In this document: piece after piece, positions 15,448 through 24,075 of the stretch
Position numbering within the stretch: position 1 is the stretch's first letter
Layout of the letters: each line of letters starts with the position of its first letter
Assembly: GCF_003987565.1 (NCBI RefSeq)
Contig: NZ_NGJY01000001.1
Coordinates: 558,001-622,000 of the forward strand
Source of the DNA: Vagococcus fessus
GTDB taxonomy: Bacteria; Bacillota; Bacilli; Lactobacillales; Vagococcaceae
DNA length: 64,000 nt
Direction: 5' to 3'
The notes under the pieces: model-generated
The model's input: only the letters and a program-made list of their open reading frames with translations
Told to the model about the DNA's origin: nothing
The model's database searches: none
Made by a program: the position numbers and the translations under genes

Positions 15448-16881
15448 TTACTTACGATTTTTATTTCCTCTTCTAGCAATAGCCGGAATAATCATTCCAA
15501 GAACTAGTAACACTATCGGAGTCATAACATTCATCGTTAATTGGAAAATATATTCACTGTGATTACTTGCATAACTAATTTTAGGGACCATTCCTAACAC
15601 ACAGGCGATTGCAGTAAATACAAAACACCATAGGCCAATTAAATAACCAACCGTCGGGTTCTTAACAAATTTATACTCTGATGGAAATTTTTCATGTTTT
15701 TTGTTAATCCACATATAAGCTAAAAATACCCATAGATAGCACATCGGCATTACAATCGCATTTAAACTCGTCATCCATTTGATTAACTCAGTCATGTTGC
15801 CAATTCCAAATGATGGAACAATAATTAAAATTGAAACTAAGATTCCTGTAAAAATATAGCCATTAACTGGTGTACCATTCTTATTTGTTTTAGCTAATTT
15901 TTCAGGAATAAATTCACTATCTGCATCTGATAACAACATTTTTAATGGTGCATCAATAGAAAATGCTAGAACTGAAATTTGTGCAAGTACATTTGATAAT
16001 GAATATAGGATAACGAAGAAACTACCTACTCCATAAAAATCTCCCAATTTAGCAAACGCTTGATATGACCCATTTACCATTAAATCATTCGGGATATGAT
16101 CAGCATCAAATAAAATCCCCATTGCAACTGAACCCAGCAACGCACATATTGCCACCATAATCGTTAAGGCAATCATCCCTTTAGGAAACTCTTTAGCCGG
16201 ATTTTTTGTACTATTAACGTAAGGTGATATCTTTTCTGCGCCACCTACCGCAAAGAGTAGCATTGAAATCGTCGCAAGATACGACATGTTAATTTTAGGT
16301 ATATAAGTAGATAAATGAGTCATATTAGACGTGGCACTTATCGTCCCTCTCAAGGCTGGTGCTGATACCGCTAATATAATAAACAATATTGACATGATAA
16401 ACATAGCTGTACCCGCCATATTACCCATAATTTTTATCACTTTTAATCCTTTAGAAGATAACCATAAGAAAAAAAGAAATATAATCAAACAGACTACGGA
16501 AATAACTTTTGAATCAATGGTATTTACAAAATCACCATTTCCTTTAAAAAGCCAGCTAGCAGCTAAAATAATTCCTTGCGGTCTTTGTGCTAAATACGGA
16601 ATATGAACGACCCAATAGGTCCAGGCGGCATAATAAGCCAAACGTTTTGTTGATGTTTCTCTAATCCAAGAAGACACTCCACCTGCTGAATCTTTAAAAG
16701 TAGAGCCCAATTGACCTACACTAAGTGTATAAGGAACAAAGTAAAAAATCATAATTAAAACCCACGAGGTGACTACTGTTAATCCCTGTAAAGCATAATT
16801 GTTAACAACATTTCCTAACCCCCACACTGAAACAAAAGATATAAGTGCAATATTATGCCAACGTAACTGTTTCCCATCCAT
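15448..16881 (-). CDS. Amino acid permease, APC superfamily
   Basis: A 477-residue integral membrane protein with about 12 predicted transmembrane segments and the APC-type first helix (ISFVSVWGLGNVVNNYALQG, about 15-34). A charged loop near residues 400-415 separates the last helices. The overall look is of the glutamate/GABA-antiporter or YjeM-like branch; the substrate cannot be assigned from sequence alone. It starts at ATG 16881 with GGAGG upstream. It is monocistronic. Bases 16882-17115 upstream hold its AT-rich promoter region and no gene. Confidence 0.85.
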   Translation of the reverse strand: MDGKQLRWHNIALISFVSVWGLGNVVNNYALQGLTVVTSWVLIMIFYFVPYTLSVGQLGSTFKDSAGGVSSWIRETSTKRLAYYAAWTYWVVHIPYLAQRPQGIILAASWLFKGNGDFVNTIDSKVISVVCLIIFLFFLWLSSKGLKVIKIMGNMAGTAMFIMSILFIILAVSAPALRGTISATSNMTHLSTYIPKINMSYLATISMLLFAVGGAEKISPYVNSTKNPAKEFPKGMIALTIMVAICALLGSVAMGILFDADHIPNDLMVNGSYQAFAKLGDFYGVGSFFVILYSLSNVLAQISVLAFSIDAPLKMLLSDADSEFIPEKLAKTNKNGTPVNGYIFTGILVSILIIVPSFGIGNMTELIKWMTSLNAIVMPMCYLWVFLAYMWINKKHEKFPSEYKFVKNPTVGYLIGLWCFVFTAIACVLGMVPKISYASNHSEYIFQLTMNVMTPIVLLVLGMIIPAIARRGNKNRK

Positions 16882-17112
16882 AAATAACCTCCATTAAATA
16901 ATATTTAATTGCATCTACAGTGTACGTTCCAATCTACAACTTCCACAATTAAATGTCGGCTATTTTTAGTGATTTTTCACATTTCTACTTTGTGATTTTT
17001 TTTAATAACACATATAAACAGTAGTTTTATACCTTTTAAAAATTCACATAGTTATTTTTATAAACATCATATTGGATGAATAAATGTCTACTACATATGA
17101 AAAAAATAAGAT

Positions 17113-17146
17113 AGAAAAAAACAGACCCTCAAACTAGGATCTGCTT
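17113..17146 (-). terminator. Terminator of the copYZA operon
   Basis: A 9-bp stem with two G-T pairs (17138-17146 with 17120-17128) is followed on the minus strand by a run of seven T. It overlaps no coding sequence and lies just after the copA stop codon. Confidence 0.75.
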
Positions 17147-17153
17147 TTTATTT

Positions 17154-19370
17154 CTATATTTTTTTACGATTCAAACTCAATGAATTAAGCAAGACACTTA
17201 CCGAACTAAAGGCCATAGCACCACCTGCTACGATTGGATTTAACAATCCAAAAGCTGCGAACGGAATGCCAATTGTGTTATAAATAAACGCCCAGAATAG
17301 GTTTTGTTTGATTTTACTCATTGTTAATTTTGATAAAGTCGTCATCTTAGATAAGTGCAATAAATCGCCTGTCATTAAGGTAACATCAGCTGTTTCCATC
17401 GCAATATCTGTTCCAGTACCCATGGCTATCCCTACATCAGCAACCGCTAGTGCAGGGGCATCATTGATACCATCTCCAACCATCGCTACAAATTTTCCAC
17501 GGTCACGTAACGTCTGTACATAGTTCGCTTTATCTTCAGGTAATACTTCCGCGAAGACATGACGGCTATCTAAGCCAACTTGTTCGCCGATAAATTCAGC
17601 TGTACGCTGATTATCTCCTGTTAACATAAAGACTTCAATTCCTTTATCGTGTAGCTGCTGAATCGCTTCTTTTGAGCTTTCTTTCACCTCATCTGCTACT
17701 GCTACAATTGCAATCACGCGTTCACTATCCGCTAAGTACATAGCTGTCTTTCCTTGACTTTCAAGTAAACTGACACGTTCTAATTGACCAAGAGTAATCA
17801 CTATCCCTTGTTGTTCAATCAGGCGACGAGTTCCTACATTATAACCCTTACCCTCAATCGTTCCTTTAACACCAGACCCAACAATTGCTTCAAAATCAGC
17901 GACTGGTACATCGGTATTCACTTCTTTTTCCTCAGCATAACTTACAATCGCTTGCGCTAAGGGATGTTCTGATAACTTCTCTAAAGACGCTAATTTTTCT
18001 AATACTACATAAGGATCACCCAAGTCGTATTCCACTTCAAATTCAGTAACAACTGGTTTACCTTTTGTAAGGGTTCCTGTTTTATCAATAACGATGGCAT
18101 CAATCCTCGCCGCTCGTTCAAGGGCTTCGCCCCCTTTAATCAAGATACCATTCTTAGCACCTAGTCCTGTTCCTACCATGATAGCGGTCGGCGTTGCTAA
18201 ACCTAAAGCACAGGGACAAGCAATAACCAAAACTGACACGCTATGAATTAGAGCAGTCTCCCAATTTTTAGTCACAAGTCCTGTCACAATTAATGTAAGC
18301 AAGGCTAAGACCAGAACAATCGGGACAAAGACTGATGCTATTTTATCAGCTACCGCTTGAATAGGTGCTTTTGAACCTTGCGCTTCTTCGACCATACGGA
18401 TAATACGTGATAGAGCTGTTTCTGACCCAATTTGTTTCGCTTCAAAGATAACATTACCCGTTGTGTTAATTGTTCCACCATATACAGAATCACCTGCTTG
18501 TTTTTCGACAGGTAGACTTTCGCCAGTTAACATGCTTTCATCAAGTGTCGTATGTCCTTCTAACACAACACCATCTACAGGGACTTGTTCACCTGGCTTA
18601 ACTTGAATTCGGTCGCCCACTACCACATCATCGATTGGTAAAACAATTGATTTTCCACCACGAATAACGGTTGCTTCTTTAGCTTGCAACGTCATTAATT
18701 GCTTAATCGCACCACTTGTTTTAGCTTTGGCACGTTGCTCTAAAAATTTACCTAATAAAATCAAGGTAATAATAACGGCACTACTTTCGAAGTACAGATC
18801 ATGTGTCGTTTTACTAATAAAGCCGTTATAAATACTCAAAAGATAAGCCGCAGATGTTCCAAGAGCAACGAGTACATCCATGTTTGGTGCTTTAGTTTTT
18901 AGTGCATGATACGCCCCTTTATAAAAGCGAGCCCCGATCCAAAATTGGACAGGTGTTGCTAAAATCAGTTGAACAATCGGATTATGAATAAAGGTTACGA
19001 CTGGATTGTCTAGACCTAACATCATTAAAATCATACCAATAACCATCGGTGCGCTTAATGACGCGCTGATAATCAAATCCCGTTTCATTTTTGATACTTC
19101 TTGTTCACGTTCTTCTTCAATTTGGCGTTTGTGCTCTTCATCATAACGAAGCGCCCCGTAACCGATCGCCTCAATACTATCAATTAATTTTTCTACAGAC
19201 GTTTGGTCTGCTTCATACTCAATCGTTGCACGTTCGGTCGCTAAATTAACCGTAGCTAATTTAACCCCTGGTTGATTATTTAATTCTTTCTCGACACGAC
19301 CTGAACAGTTAGCACAGGTCATGCCAGAAATCGCTAGTGTTTCTAATTTACTTTGTCTGCTCTCTGACAT
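17154..19370 (-). CDS. copA: Copper-translocating P1B-type ATPase CopA
   Basis: A 738-residue copper pump of the inner membrane. It has one N-terminal heavy-metal-binding domain (GMTCANC, 16-22), eight membrane segments, the actuator TGES (282-285), the metal-site CPC (385-387) in helix 6 and the phosphorylated aspartate in DKTGT (D429). The CPC plus the CxxC domain indicates Cu(I) export. It is the last gene of copY-copZ-copA, one base after the copZ stop codon. CopZ delivers copper to it, and the operon is derepressed by copper through CopY. Confidence 0.96.
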   Translation of the reverse strand: MSESRQSKLETLAISGMTCANCSGRVEKELNNQPGVKLATVNLATERATIEYEADQTSVEKLIDSIEAIGYGALRYDEEHKRQIEEEREQEVSKMKRDLIISASLSAPMVIGMILMMLGLDNPVVTFIHNPIVQLILATPVQFWIGARFYKGAYHALKTKAPNMDVLVALGTSAAYLLSIYNGFISKTTHDLYFESSAVIITLILLGKFLEQRAKAKTSGAIKQLMTLQAKEATVIRGGKSIVLPIDDVVVGDRIQVKPGEQVPVDGVVLEGHTTLDESMLTGESLPVEKQAGDSVYGGTINTTGNVIFEAKQIGSETALSRIIRMVEEAQGSKAPIQAVADKIASVFVPIVLVLALLTLIVTGLVTKNWETALIHSVSVLVIACPCALGLATPTAIMVGTGLGAKNGILIKGGEALERAARIDAIVIDKTGTLTKGKPVVTEFEVEYDLGDPYVVLEKLASLEKLSEHPLAQAIVSYAEEKEVNTDVPVADFEAIVGSGVKGTIEGKGYNVGTRRLIEQQGIVITLGQLERVSLLESQGKTAMYLADSERVIAIVAVADEVKESSKEAIQQLHDKGIEVFMLTGDNQRTAEFIGEQVGLDSRHVFAEVLPEDKANYVQTLRDRGKFVAMVGDGINDAPALAVADVGIAMGTGTDIAMETADVTLMTGDLLHLSKMTTLSKLTMSKIKQNLFWAFIYNTIGIPFAAFGLLNPIVAGGAMAFSSVSVLLNSLSLNRKKI

Positions 19371-19371
19371 C

Positions 19372-19584
19372 TTACATCACCTCTGCATGAAAATCTTTCG
19401 CTTCGATTGCTGAAATAATAGCATGTGTTGTCAGACATGACTCATCAAATTTCACCGTCGCTTTTTCTTTTTTCAAGTTTACTTTAACTTTTTTGACACC
19501 TTCTAATTCTACTACTGCTTTTTCTACAGTTGCCACACAATGCTCACAAGACATCCCTGTCACGTTAAAATCTATTTTTTTCAT
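19372..19584 (-). CDS. copZ: Copper chaperone CopZ
   Basis: A 70-residue heavy-metal-associated domain with the Cu(I) motif MSCEHC at about residues 11-16. CopZ carries Cu(I) in the cytosol to CopA and to the repressor CopY. I start at the ATG at 19584, which gives the usual CopZ length and leaves GAAGGGG upstream as ribosome-binding site; the frame extends to 19602. It sits between copY and copA with almost no gaps. Confidence 0.95.
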   Translation of the reverse strand: MKKIDFNVTGMSCEHCVATVEKAVVELEGVKKVKVNLKKEKATVKFDESCLTTHAIISAIEAKDFHAEVM

Positions 19585-19608
19585 CATTACCCCTTCTTTC
19601 ATTTTCTA

Positions 19609-20052
19609 CTAGTTTTTATGGTTTGGACAATCACATTGCCCTGGAATACAATTACACGCAATCGTTTCAACTGCTGTCTTTTCTTTTTCAATAAGTGCTT
19701 GCCTAATCAATGCGACATCATCATGAGTCAGTTCCGCTTCTTCAACCATCTCTGCTATCGTCTTCCCTACTTTTTTAGCACAGATACGAGCAAATAATTC
19801 AGCTGTCGCACTACGAATTGTTTGTTCTTCAGTGACCAATGCCTCATATATAAATTTATTTCCCTTGGTTTCCGTCTTAAGCATTTCCTTTTTGACTAAC
19901 CTACCAAGAAGCGTCTTAATCGTCGCCGGTTTCCATTCTTTTGTTTCACTTAAATGGGCAATAATTTCTGGACTAGTTGTTCGCGTTTGGGCCCACACTA
20001 CACGCATGACTTCCCATTCTGCTTCACTAATTTTTATAACATCTGTTTTCAC
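19609..20052 (-). CDS. copY: Copper-responsive repressor CopY
   Basis: A 147-residue BlaI/CopY-family repressor. The N-terminal winged helix (about 8-75) binds cop boxes. The C-terminus has the metal motif CxCx4CxC (Cys133, 135, 140, 142), where zinc holds the DNA-binding form and Cu(I) from CopZ releases it. It starts with GTG at 20052 behind a strong GGAGGGG. It is the first gene of its own operon, and two operator-like boxes flank the promoter (20081-20132). Confidence 0.96.
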   Translation of the reverse strand: MKTDVIKISEAEWEVMRVVWAQTRTTSPEIIAHLSETKEWKPATIKTLLGRLVKKEMLKTETKGNKFIYEALVTEEQTIRSATAELFARICAKKVGKTIAEMVEEAELTHDDVALIRQALIEKEKTAVETIACNCIPGQCDCPNHKN

Positions 20053-20080
20053 TACAAATCCCCTCCTTCATTTTAGAGTT

Positions 20081-20132
20081 TACGTTTGTAATCTTACAAA
20101 CCAAGTGTACCTTTTACGTTTACATTTGTCAA
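20081..20132 (-). promoter_or_regulatory. copYZA promoter with two CopY boxes
   Basis: On the minus strand -35 TTGACA (20132-20127), a 17-nt spacer and -10 TACACT (20109-20104). Two near-matches to the cop box TACAnnTGTA, each with one mismatch, bracket it: GACAAATGTA (20130-20121), overlapping the -35, and TACAAACGTA (20090-20081), downstream of the start point. A paired arrangement is known for the enterococcal cop operon. Confidence 0.85.
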
Positions 20133-20153
20133 CGCTAAACTTTTAGAAAATAA

Positions 20154-20181
20154 AAAAGCTAGAGACTAAGCTCTAGCTTTT
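20154..20181 (-). terminator. Terminator hairpin between copY and the gene at 20222
   Basis: An 11-bp perfect stem (20154-20164 with 20171-20181) with a 6-nt loop and A/T-rich flanks. It follows the minus-strand gene ending at 20222 and lies upstream of the cop promoter. Confidence 0.8.
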
Positions 20182-20221
20182 GATAATAGAACACTATTAT
20201 ATTCAACTCTTTCACATACTA

Positions 20222-21160
20222 TTATTTTTTTGTGAATGTTACATTATAAAAAGCAAATTCTGAAGTACTTTTAGTCATACTTAGTTTTAATGTTTTAGCT
20301 CCAGTAACATCAAACTGATAATGTTCCGATGCAATTTCAGCATTAACTGTTTCCTTATATTTCTCTTTACCATCTAATTCAATACTCATTTTTCCGTTCT
20401 CTATCTGATTCCCTTTAGTTATATCGGCTTTTCCTACATCAAAAGCAATAGAGGAGAACTTATCGTCCAATCTTATAAGAACATAACTATCTCGATAACT
20501 ACTATCGCTTATAATAAAACCATTCGATAATTCTTTACCCGCAACCGTATAATCATCAGGAATACTATCCTCAGTATCTCCAAAACTATTATAATTACTG
20601 CCACTATACAAAATAGAATAATCATCAACTAATGCTTCTTTAGTCACTTTACCTGATTTTCCACCAACATATAAATTGCCATCTACTTCATCATACTGAA
20701 TAGATTGTTCTAATATTGATGCCATATCTTTTGCTTCAATATACTGCGAATCATCTACTGTAGCTATAGAAACCTGATTATCTTTTTTTAATCCATCTTC
20801 AACCAAATTCACTTTTTTTAAGTCAGCATAATTCTTAGCACTTAGATTTTTTAACTTCTTATTTAATTTATCTCCCTCTAAATTCGAATTAGAAATAATT
20901 TTATCCTTTTCTGAAATTTCCTTTTTCAATGTTTTATTTTCTTCAATTTTCTTTTCCATTTCAGGAAAGAAAACCTTAGTCCCCTCTTGCGGAAATAACA
21001 TTGGTAGAATTAACGCAAATAATGGAATCAATTGTCCAATAAATAGCGCTAAAAAATCTTTCTTCTCTCTCTTATCATTATCAATTTTCAATCTATAGTA
21101 ACCGAAGATTGATACTCCCACACTGATTAGAATAATAGCTATCACGATGTAATTTTTCAT
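20222..21160 (-). CDS. Membrane-anchored coiled-coil protein with NPCBM-like C-terminus
   Basis: A 312-residue protein I cannot name. It has two N-terminal membrane segments (about 3-20 and 37-57), a charged coiled-coil (about 66-115), a middle part with VDGNLYVGG and YSILYSG, and a beta-rich C-terminal domain (about 215-312). The last resembles the NPCBM carbohydrate-binding-like fold, with FDVGKADITKG, the ELDGKEKY strand and the LKLSMTKSTSEFAFYNVTF end. The N-terminal hairpin would place the C-terminal domain on the same side as the N-terminus. It is monocistronic. Similar coiled-coil plus NPCBM proteins occur scattered in Gram-positives without a known role. Confidence 0.7.
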   Translation of the reverse strand: MKNYIVIAIILISVGVSIFGYYRLKIDNDKREKKDFLALFIGQLIPLFALILPMLFPQEGTKVFFPEMEKKIEENKTLKKEISEKDKIISNSNLEGDKLNKKLKNLSAKNYADLKKVNLVEDGLKKDNQVSIATVDDSQYIEAKDMASILEQSIQYDEVDGNLYVGGKSGKVTKEALVDDYSILYSGSNYNSFGDTEDSIPDDYTVAGKELSNGFIISDSSYRDSYVLIRLDDKFSSIAFDVGKADITKGNQIENGKMSIELDGKEKYKETVNAEIASEHYQFDVTGAKTLKLSMTKSTSEFAFYNVTFTKK

Positions 21161-21277
21161 AAAATCCCCCTTTTCAATAAAAGTATTATATCAATATAAC
21201 ACTTTTATTGAAACCGTTATTAGAATTTTTTTACTATATTACTTACATTAAGCTTATGAATTTATAAATCAATTTCG

Positions 21278-22033
21278 TTACGCCATATATTCCTCAAAAT
21301 AATCTGCAATAGTTTCCATTAATTCAATCGTTACAAGATGACCTTCATTCTCCCCTTTTAAAAACTGTATATTCTTACCTGACTCCATTGTCATCATTTC
21401 CTGATACACTTTTTCAACTGGTTCGTAAGGTATTTTTTCATCTTCAGTCCCATGCCAAACTAACAAGGGGCGCCCTGCTACTTTTTCAGGTAATTCTGAT
21501 AAATCAAATTGAGGCAACCATGAATGAATCGCTTCAAGCGACGATGGCACGTGATAACCTCTTTTTGCAGCTACACTTCTTATAGAAGCCGCATACTCTA
21601 CTGGGCTAGGCGTTCCCATAATACTTGCTCCTACTTTTATTTCTGGATGTTGAGTCAAGAGTCCCGCTACTGTCATACCACCCATTGAGTAGCCACCTAC
21701 ACCAATTTTATCTTTTAAAATCAATTGACGCTCTTTAAAATATCTAATGATGACATCAAACTCGATTAAATTATATTGTATGGTTGAAAAGAATGTTACA
21801 GAAGGAACTGATGATTTCTCAGCTACTTTGCGCTGACCATGATGCATCCCATCAGGTAACACCACACGAAAACCTTTATCTGCCAAACGTCTTCCTTGTG
21901 TCAAAAGCAATTCTTTATTGGTTTGCCACCCATGATAAAAAATAATAAGCGGTCTTGGTTCATTTAAGTACTTTTCATCTATCACCTCAAGGACTGGAAT
22001 ATCATGAATGTGTCGTTCTCTAATTTTTAACAT
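21278..22033 (-). CDS. Alpha/beta hydrolase (esterase/dipeptidase-like)
   Basis: A 251-residue alpha/beta hydrolase fold. It has the oxyanion region FYHGW (about 32-36), the nucleophile elbow GYSMGG with Ser116, an acid in the GTEDEKIPY loop (near 197) and the histidine in GEnEGHLV near the end. The arrangement fits YitV-like esterases of Gram-positives; the natural substrate is unknown. There is no signal peptide, so it is cytosolic. I start at the ATG at 22033 with GAGGTG upstream; a GTG nine bases earlier overlaps that site. Confidence 0.85.
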   Translation of the reverse strand: MLKIRERHIHDIPVLEVIDEKYLNEPRPLIIFYHGWQTNKELLLTQGRRLADKGFRVVLPDGMHHGQRKVAEKSSVPSVTFFSTIQYNLIEFDVIIRYFKERQLILKDKIGVGGYSMGGMTVAGLLTQHPEIKVGASIMGTPSPVEYAASIRSVAAKRGYHVPSSLEAIHSWLPQFDLSELPEKVAGRPLLVWHGTEDEKIPYEPVEKVYQEMMTMESGKNIQFLKGENEGHLVTIELMETIADYFEEYMA

Positions 22034-22117
22034 TTGCCTCACCTCTACTTGTCTACTTTAATTCTTACTATTACTATAAAGGGTGTTCGGTAGAGATACA
22101 AAAAATATGATCCCAAA

Positions 22118-22148
22118 CAAAAAAACCTCCTAATGAATTAGGAGGTTT
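22118..22148 (-). terminator. Terminator of dinG-ypmB-asnS
   Basis: An 11-bp perfect stem (22138-22148 with 22123-22133), a 4-nt loop and a T-run on the minus strand, 15 nt after the asnS stop codon. Confidence 0.88.
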
Positions 22149-22163
22149 AGCTTAAATTTATCT

Positions 22164-23480
22164 CTAAGGTTCAATACGGTTTAATAAGCGTGGGAATGGA
22201 ATAGCTTCACGGATATGTTCAGTTCCTGCAACGAATGTTACCATACGTTCTAGACCTAAACCAAATCCTGAGTGAGGCACTGATCCAAATTTACGAAGTT
22301 CTAAATACCATTCGTAATCTTTTGGATCTAATCCAAAGTCAATTACTTTTTGACGTAAAGCATCGTAATCTGTTTCACGTTCAGAACCACCAACGATTTC
22401 TCCGTAACCTTCTGGTGCTAATAAGTCAGCACATAAAACGCGTTCAGGGTTACCTGGTACAGGTTTCATATAGAAAGCTTTGAAGCTTGCTGGGTAGTTA
22501 ATAATGAATGTTGGCACACCATAGTAATTTGAAATCCAAGTTTCATGCGGTGAACCGAAGTCATCACCATGTTCTAAATGCTCATAATCTGTATCTTCAT
22601 CCGCTTCATGTTCTTGTAATAATGAAATAGCATCATCGTAAGAGACGCGTTTGAATGGTGTATCAATGTATTTTTGTAACAAGCTTGTATCACGTTCTAA
22701 TGTATCAAGAGCGAATGAAGCATTATCTAATACACCTTGGATTAACGCTTTGATGTAAGCTTCTTGTAAATCAAGAGACTCATCATGCGTTACAAATGGA
22801 TACTCAGCATCCATCATCCAGAACTCTGTTAAATGACGACGTGTTTTTGATTTTTCAGCACGGAATACTGGACCGAAGTCAAATACACGACCTAAAGCCA
22901 TTGCGCCAGCTTCTAAGTACAGTTGACCTGATTGTGATAAGAACGCAGGTTGACCGAAGTAGTCTGTTTCGAATAATTCAGTTGTATTTTCAGCAGCATT
23001 TCCTGATAAAATTGGGCTATCAAATTTGATGAAACCATTTTTAGCAAAGAAATCATAACTTGCATAAATAATAGCATTACGGATTTGCATAATGGCATTT
23101 TGTTTTGATGAACGTAACCATAAATGACGGTGGTCCATTAAGAACTCTGTACCGTGCTCTTTTGGTGTGATTGGGTAATCATGGCTTTCACCGATTACCT
23201 CGATATCAGTTACACCGATTTCATAACCAAATTTTGAACGTGAATCTTCACGAATTTCACCTGTCACATAGACAGCTGTTTCTTGGCTTAATGATTTAGC
23301 TTTTTCAAATACTTCTTCTGATACTTCTGCTTTTACAACGATACCTTGGAAGAAAGCTGAGCCATCACGTAACTGTAAGAAAGCAATTTTACCACTTGAA
23401 CGTTTATTTGCAATCCAGGCTCCGATTTTAACTGTTTCGCCTACATGTTTTTTTGAATCAATAATACGTACTGTTTTCAT
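22164..23480 (-). CDS. asnS: Asparaginyl-tRNA synthetase
   Basis: A class II aminoacyl-tRNA synthetase that charges tRNA-Asn. The 438-residue protein has the N-terminal OB anticodon-binding domain (about 15-105), motif 2 ([19 protein letters not shown]) and motif 3 ([12 protein letters not shown]) near the C-terminus. The Asn rather than Asp identity is supported by length and by the absence of the large insertion found in bacterial AspRS. It is last in dinG-ypmB-asnS, an order shared with Bacillus apart from inserted genes. No T-box is present in the short 42-nt gap before it. Confidence 0.96.
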   Translation of the reverse strand: MKTVRIIDSKKHVGETVKIGAWIANKRSSGKIAFLQLRDGSAFFQGIVVKAEVSEEVFEKAKSLSQETAVYVTGEIREDSRSKFGYEIGVTDIEVIGESHDYPITPKEHGTEFLMDHRHLWLRSSKQNAIMQIRNAIIYASYDFFAKNGFIKFDSPILSGNAAENTTELFETDYFGQPAFLSQSGQLYLEAGAMALGRVFDFGPVFRAEKSKTRRHLTEFWMMDAEYPFVTHDESLDLQEAYIKALIQGVLDNASFALDTLERDTSLLQKYIDTPFKRVSYDDAISLLQEHEADEDTDYEHLEHGDDFGSPHETWISNYYGVPTFIINYPASFKAFYMKPVPGNPERVLCADLLAPEGYGEIVGGSERETDYDALRQKVIDFGLDPKDYEWYLELRKFGSVPHSGFGLGLERMVTFVAGTEHIREAIPFPRLLNRIEP

Positions 23481-23521
23481 GTCTTTTCTCCATTCTATAA
23501 TTAATAAGTTTTACTTACATT

Positions 23522-23998
23522 TTAAACATTTGTCATACTTCCGATAATCTTACCAATTCCAAAATCAACAAGATAATAAGAAATAACGCCATCTTCATCT
23601 TCTGTCATTACTTCCCAAGTCGGATCATTTTCGACTAAACCTAAAGAAACTTTTAGCAGACGATGGGGTTTAATTTCATCAGCAACCACTTTTAATGCTT
23701 CATTTTCTGTAATACCATCTGCTTGATTACAGACTGTTAATTCACTACCGTCTTCTGGAATAAAAACAATAATGCCTTCATTTTTAGCATTTTTCCCAAC
23801 AAGAGTAAACGTGGTCTCTTTACGAGTAAACCAATAAAATTTATCTACTGATTTTAGATCAGCGTGTTTGCTTGCAATGGCTACAGCTTCTTTTTTAGCT
23901 TGAACCATCGGACGATTTCCTCGAATCACAAAGACTATTGTGGTGAAAATAAAGGTAACTAAAACAAAGCTTATTCCAATTAAAATATTTTTCCTCAT
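23522..23998 (-). CDS. ypmB: YpmB-like membrane-anchored protein (DUF5590)
   Basis: A 158-residue protein with one N-terminal membrane anchor (about 5-26) and an extracytoplasmic domain made of two PepSY-like repeats (for example VQAKKEAVAIAS near 32-43 and ITENEALKVVAD near 95-106). The family is named for Bacillus YpmB, which also lies between dinG and asnS; its function is unknown. A strong AAGGAGG precedes the ATG. It is the middle gene of the unit. Confidence 0.85.
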   Translation of the reverse strand: MRKNILIGISFVLVTFIFTTIVFVIRGNRPMVQAKKEAVAIASKHADLKSVDKFYWFTRKETTFTLVGKNAKNEGIIVFIPEDGSELTVCNQADGITENEALKVVADEIKPHRLLKVSLGLVENDPTWEVMTEDEDGVISYYLVDFGIGKIIGSMTNV

Positions 23999-24075
23999 TT
24001 CAGCCTCCTTTTTTTTAATCGTATTTTTATATTATAACAGAATATTACACTGTTGTGACTGTCAAATCTAGATAT

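Noticed and set aside
16882-16930. CopY-like box in the permease promoter
   Set aside because: The segment is TACA-C-TGTA with one base in the middle instead of two, and copper control of this permease has no other support.
23481-23521. T-box leader for asnS
   Set aside because: Only 42 nt separate ypmB and asnS, too short for a T-box.
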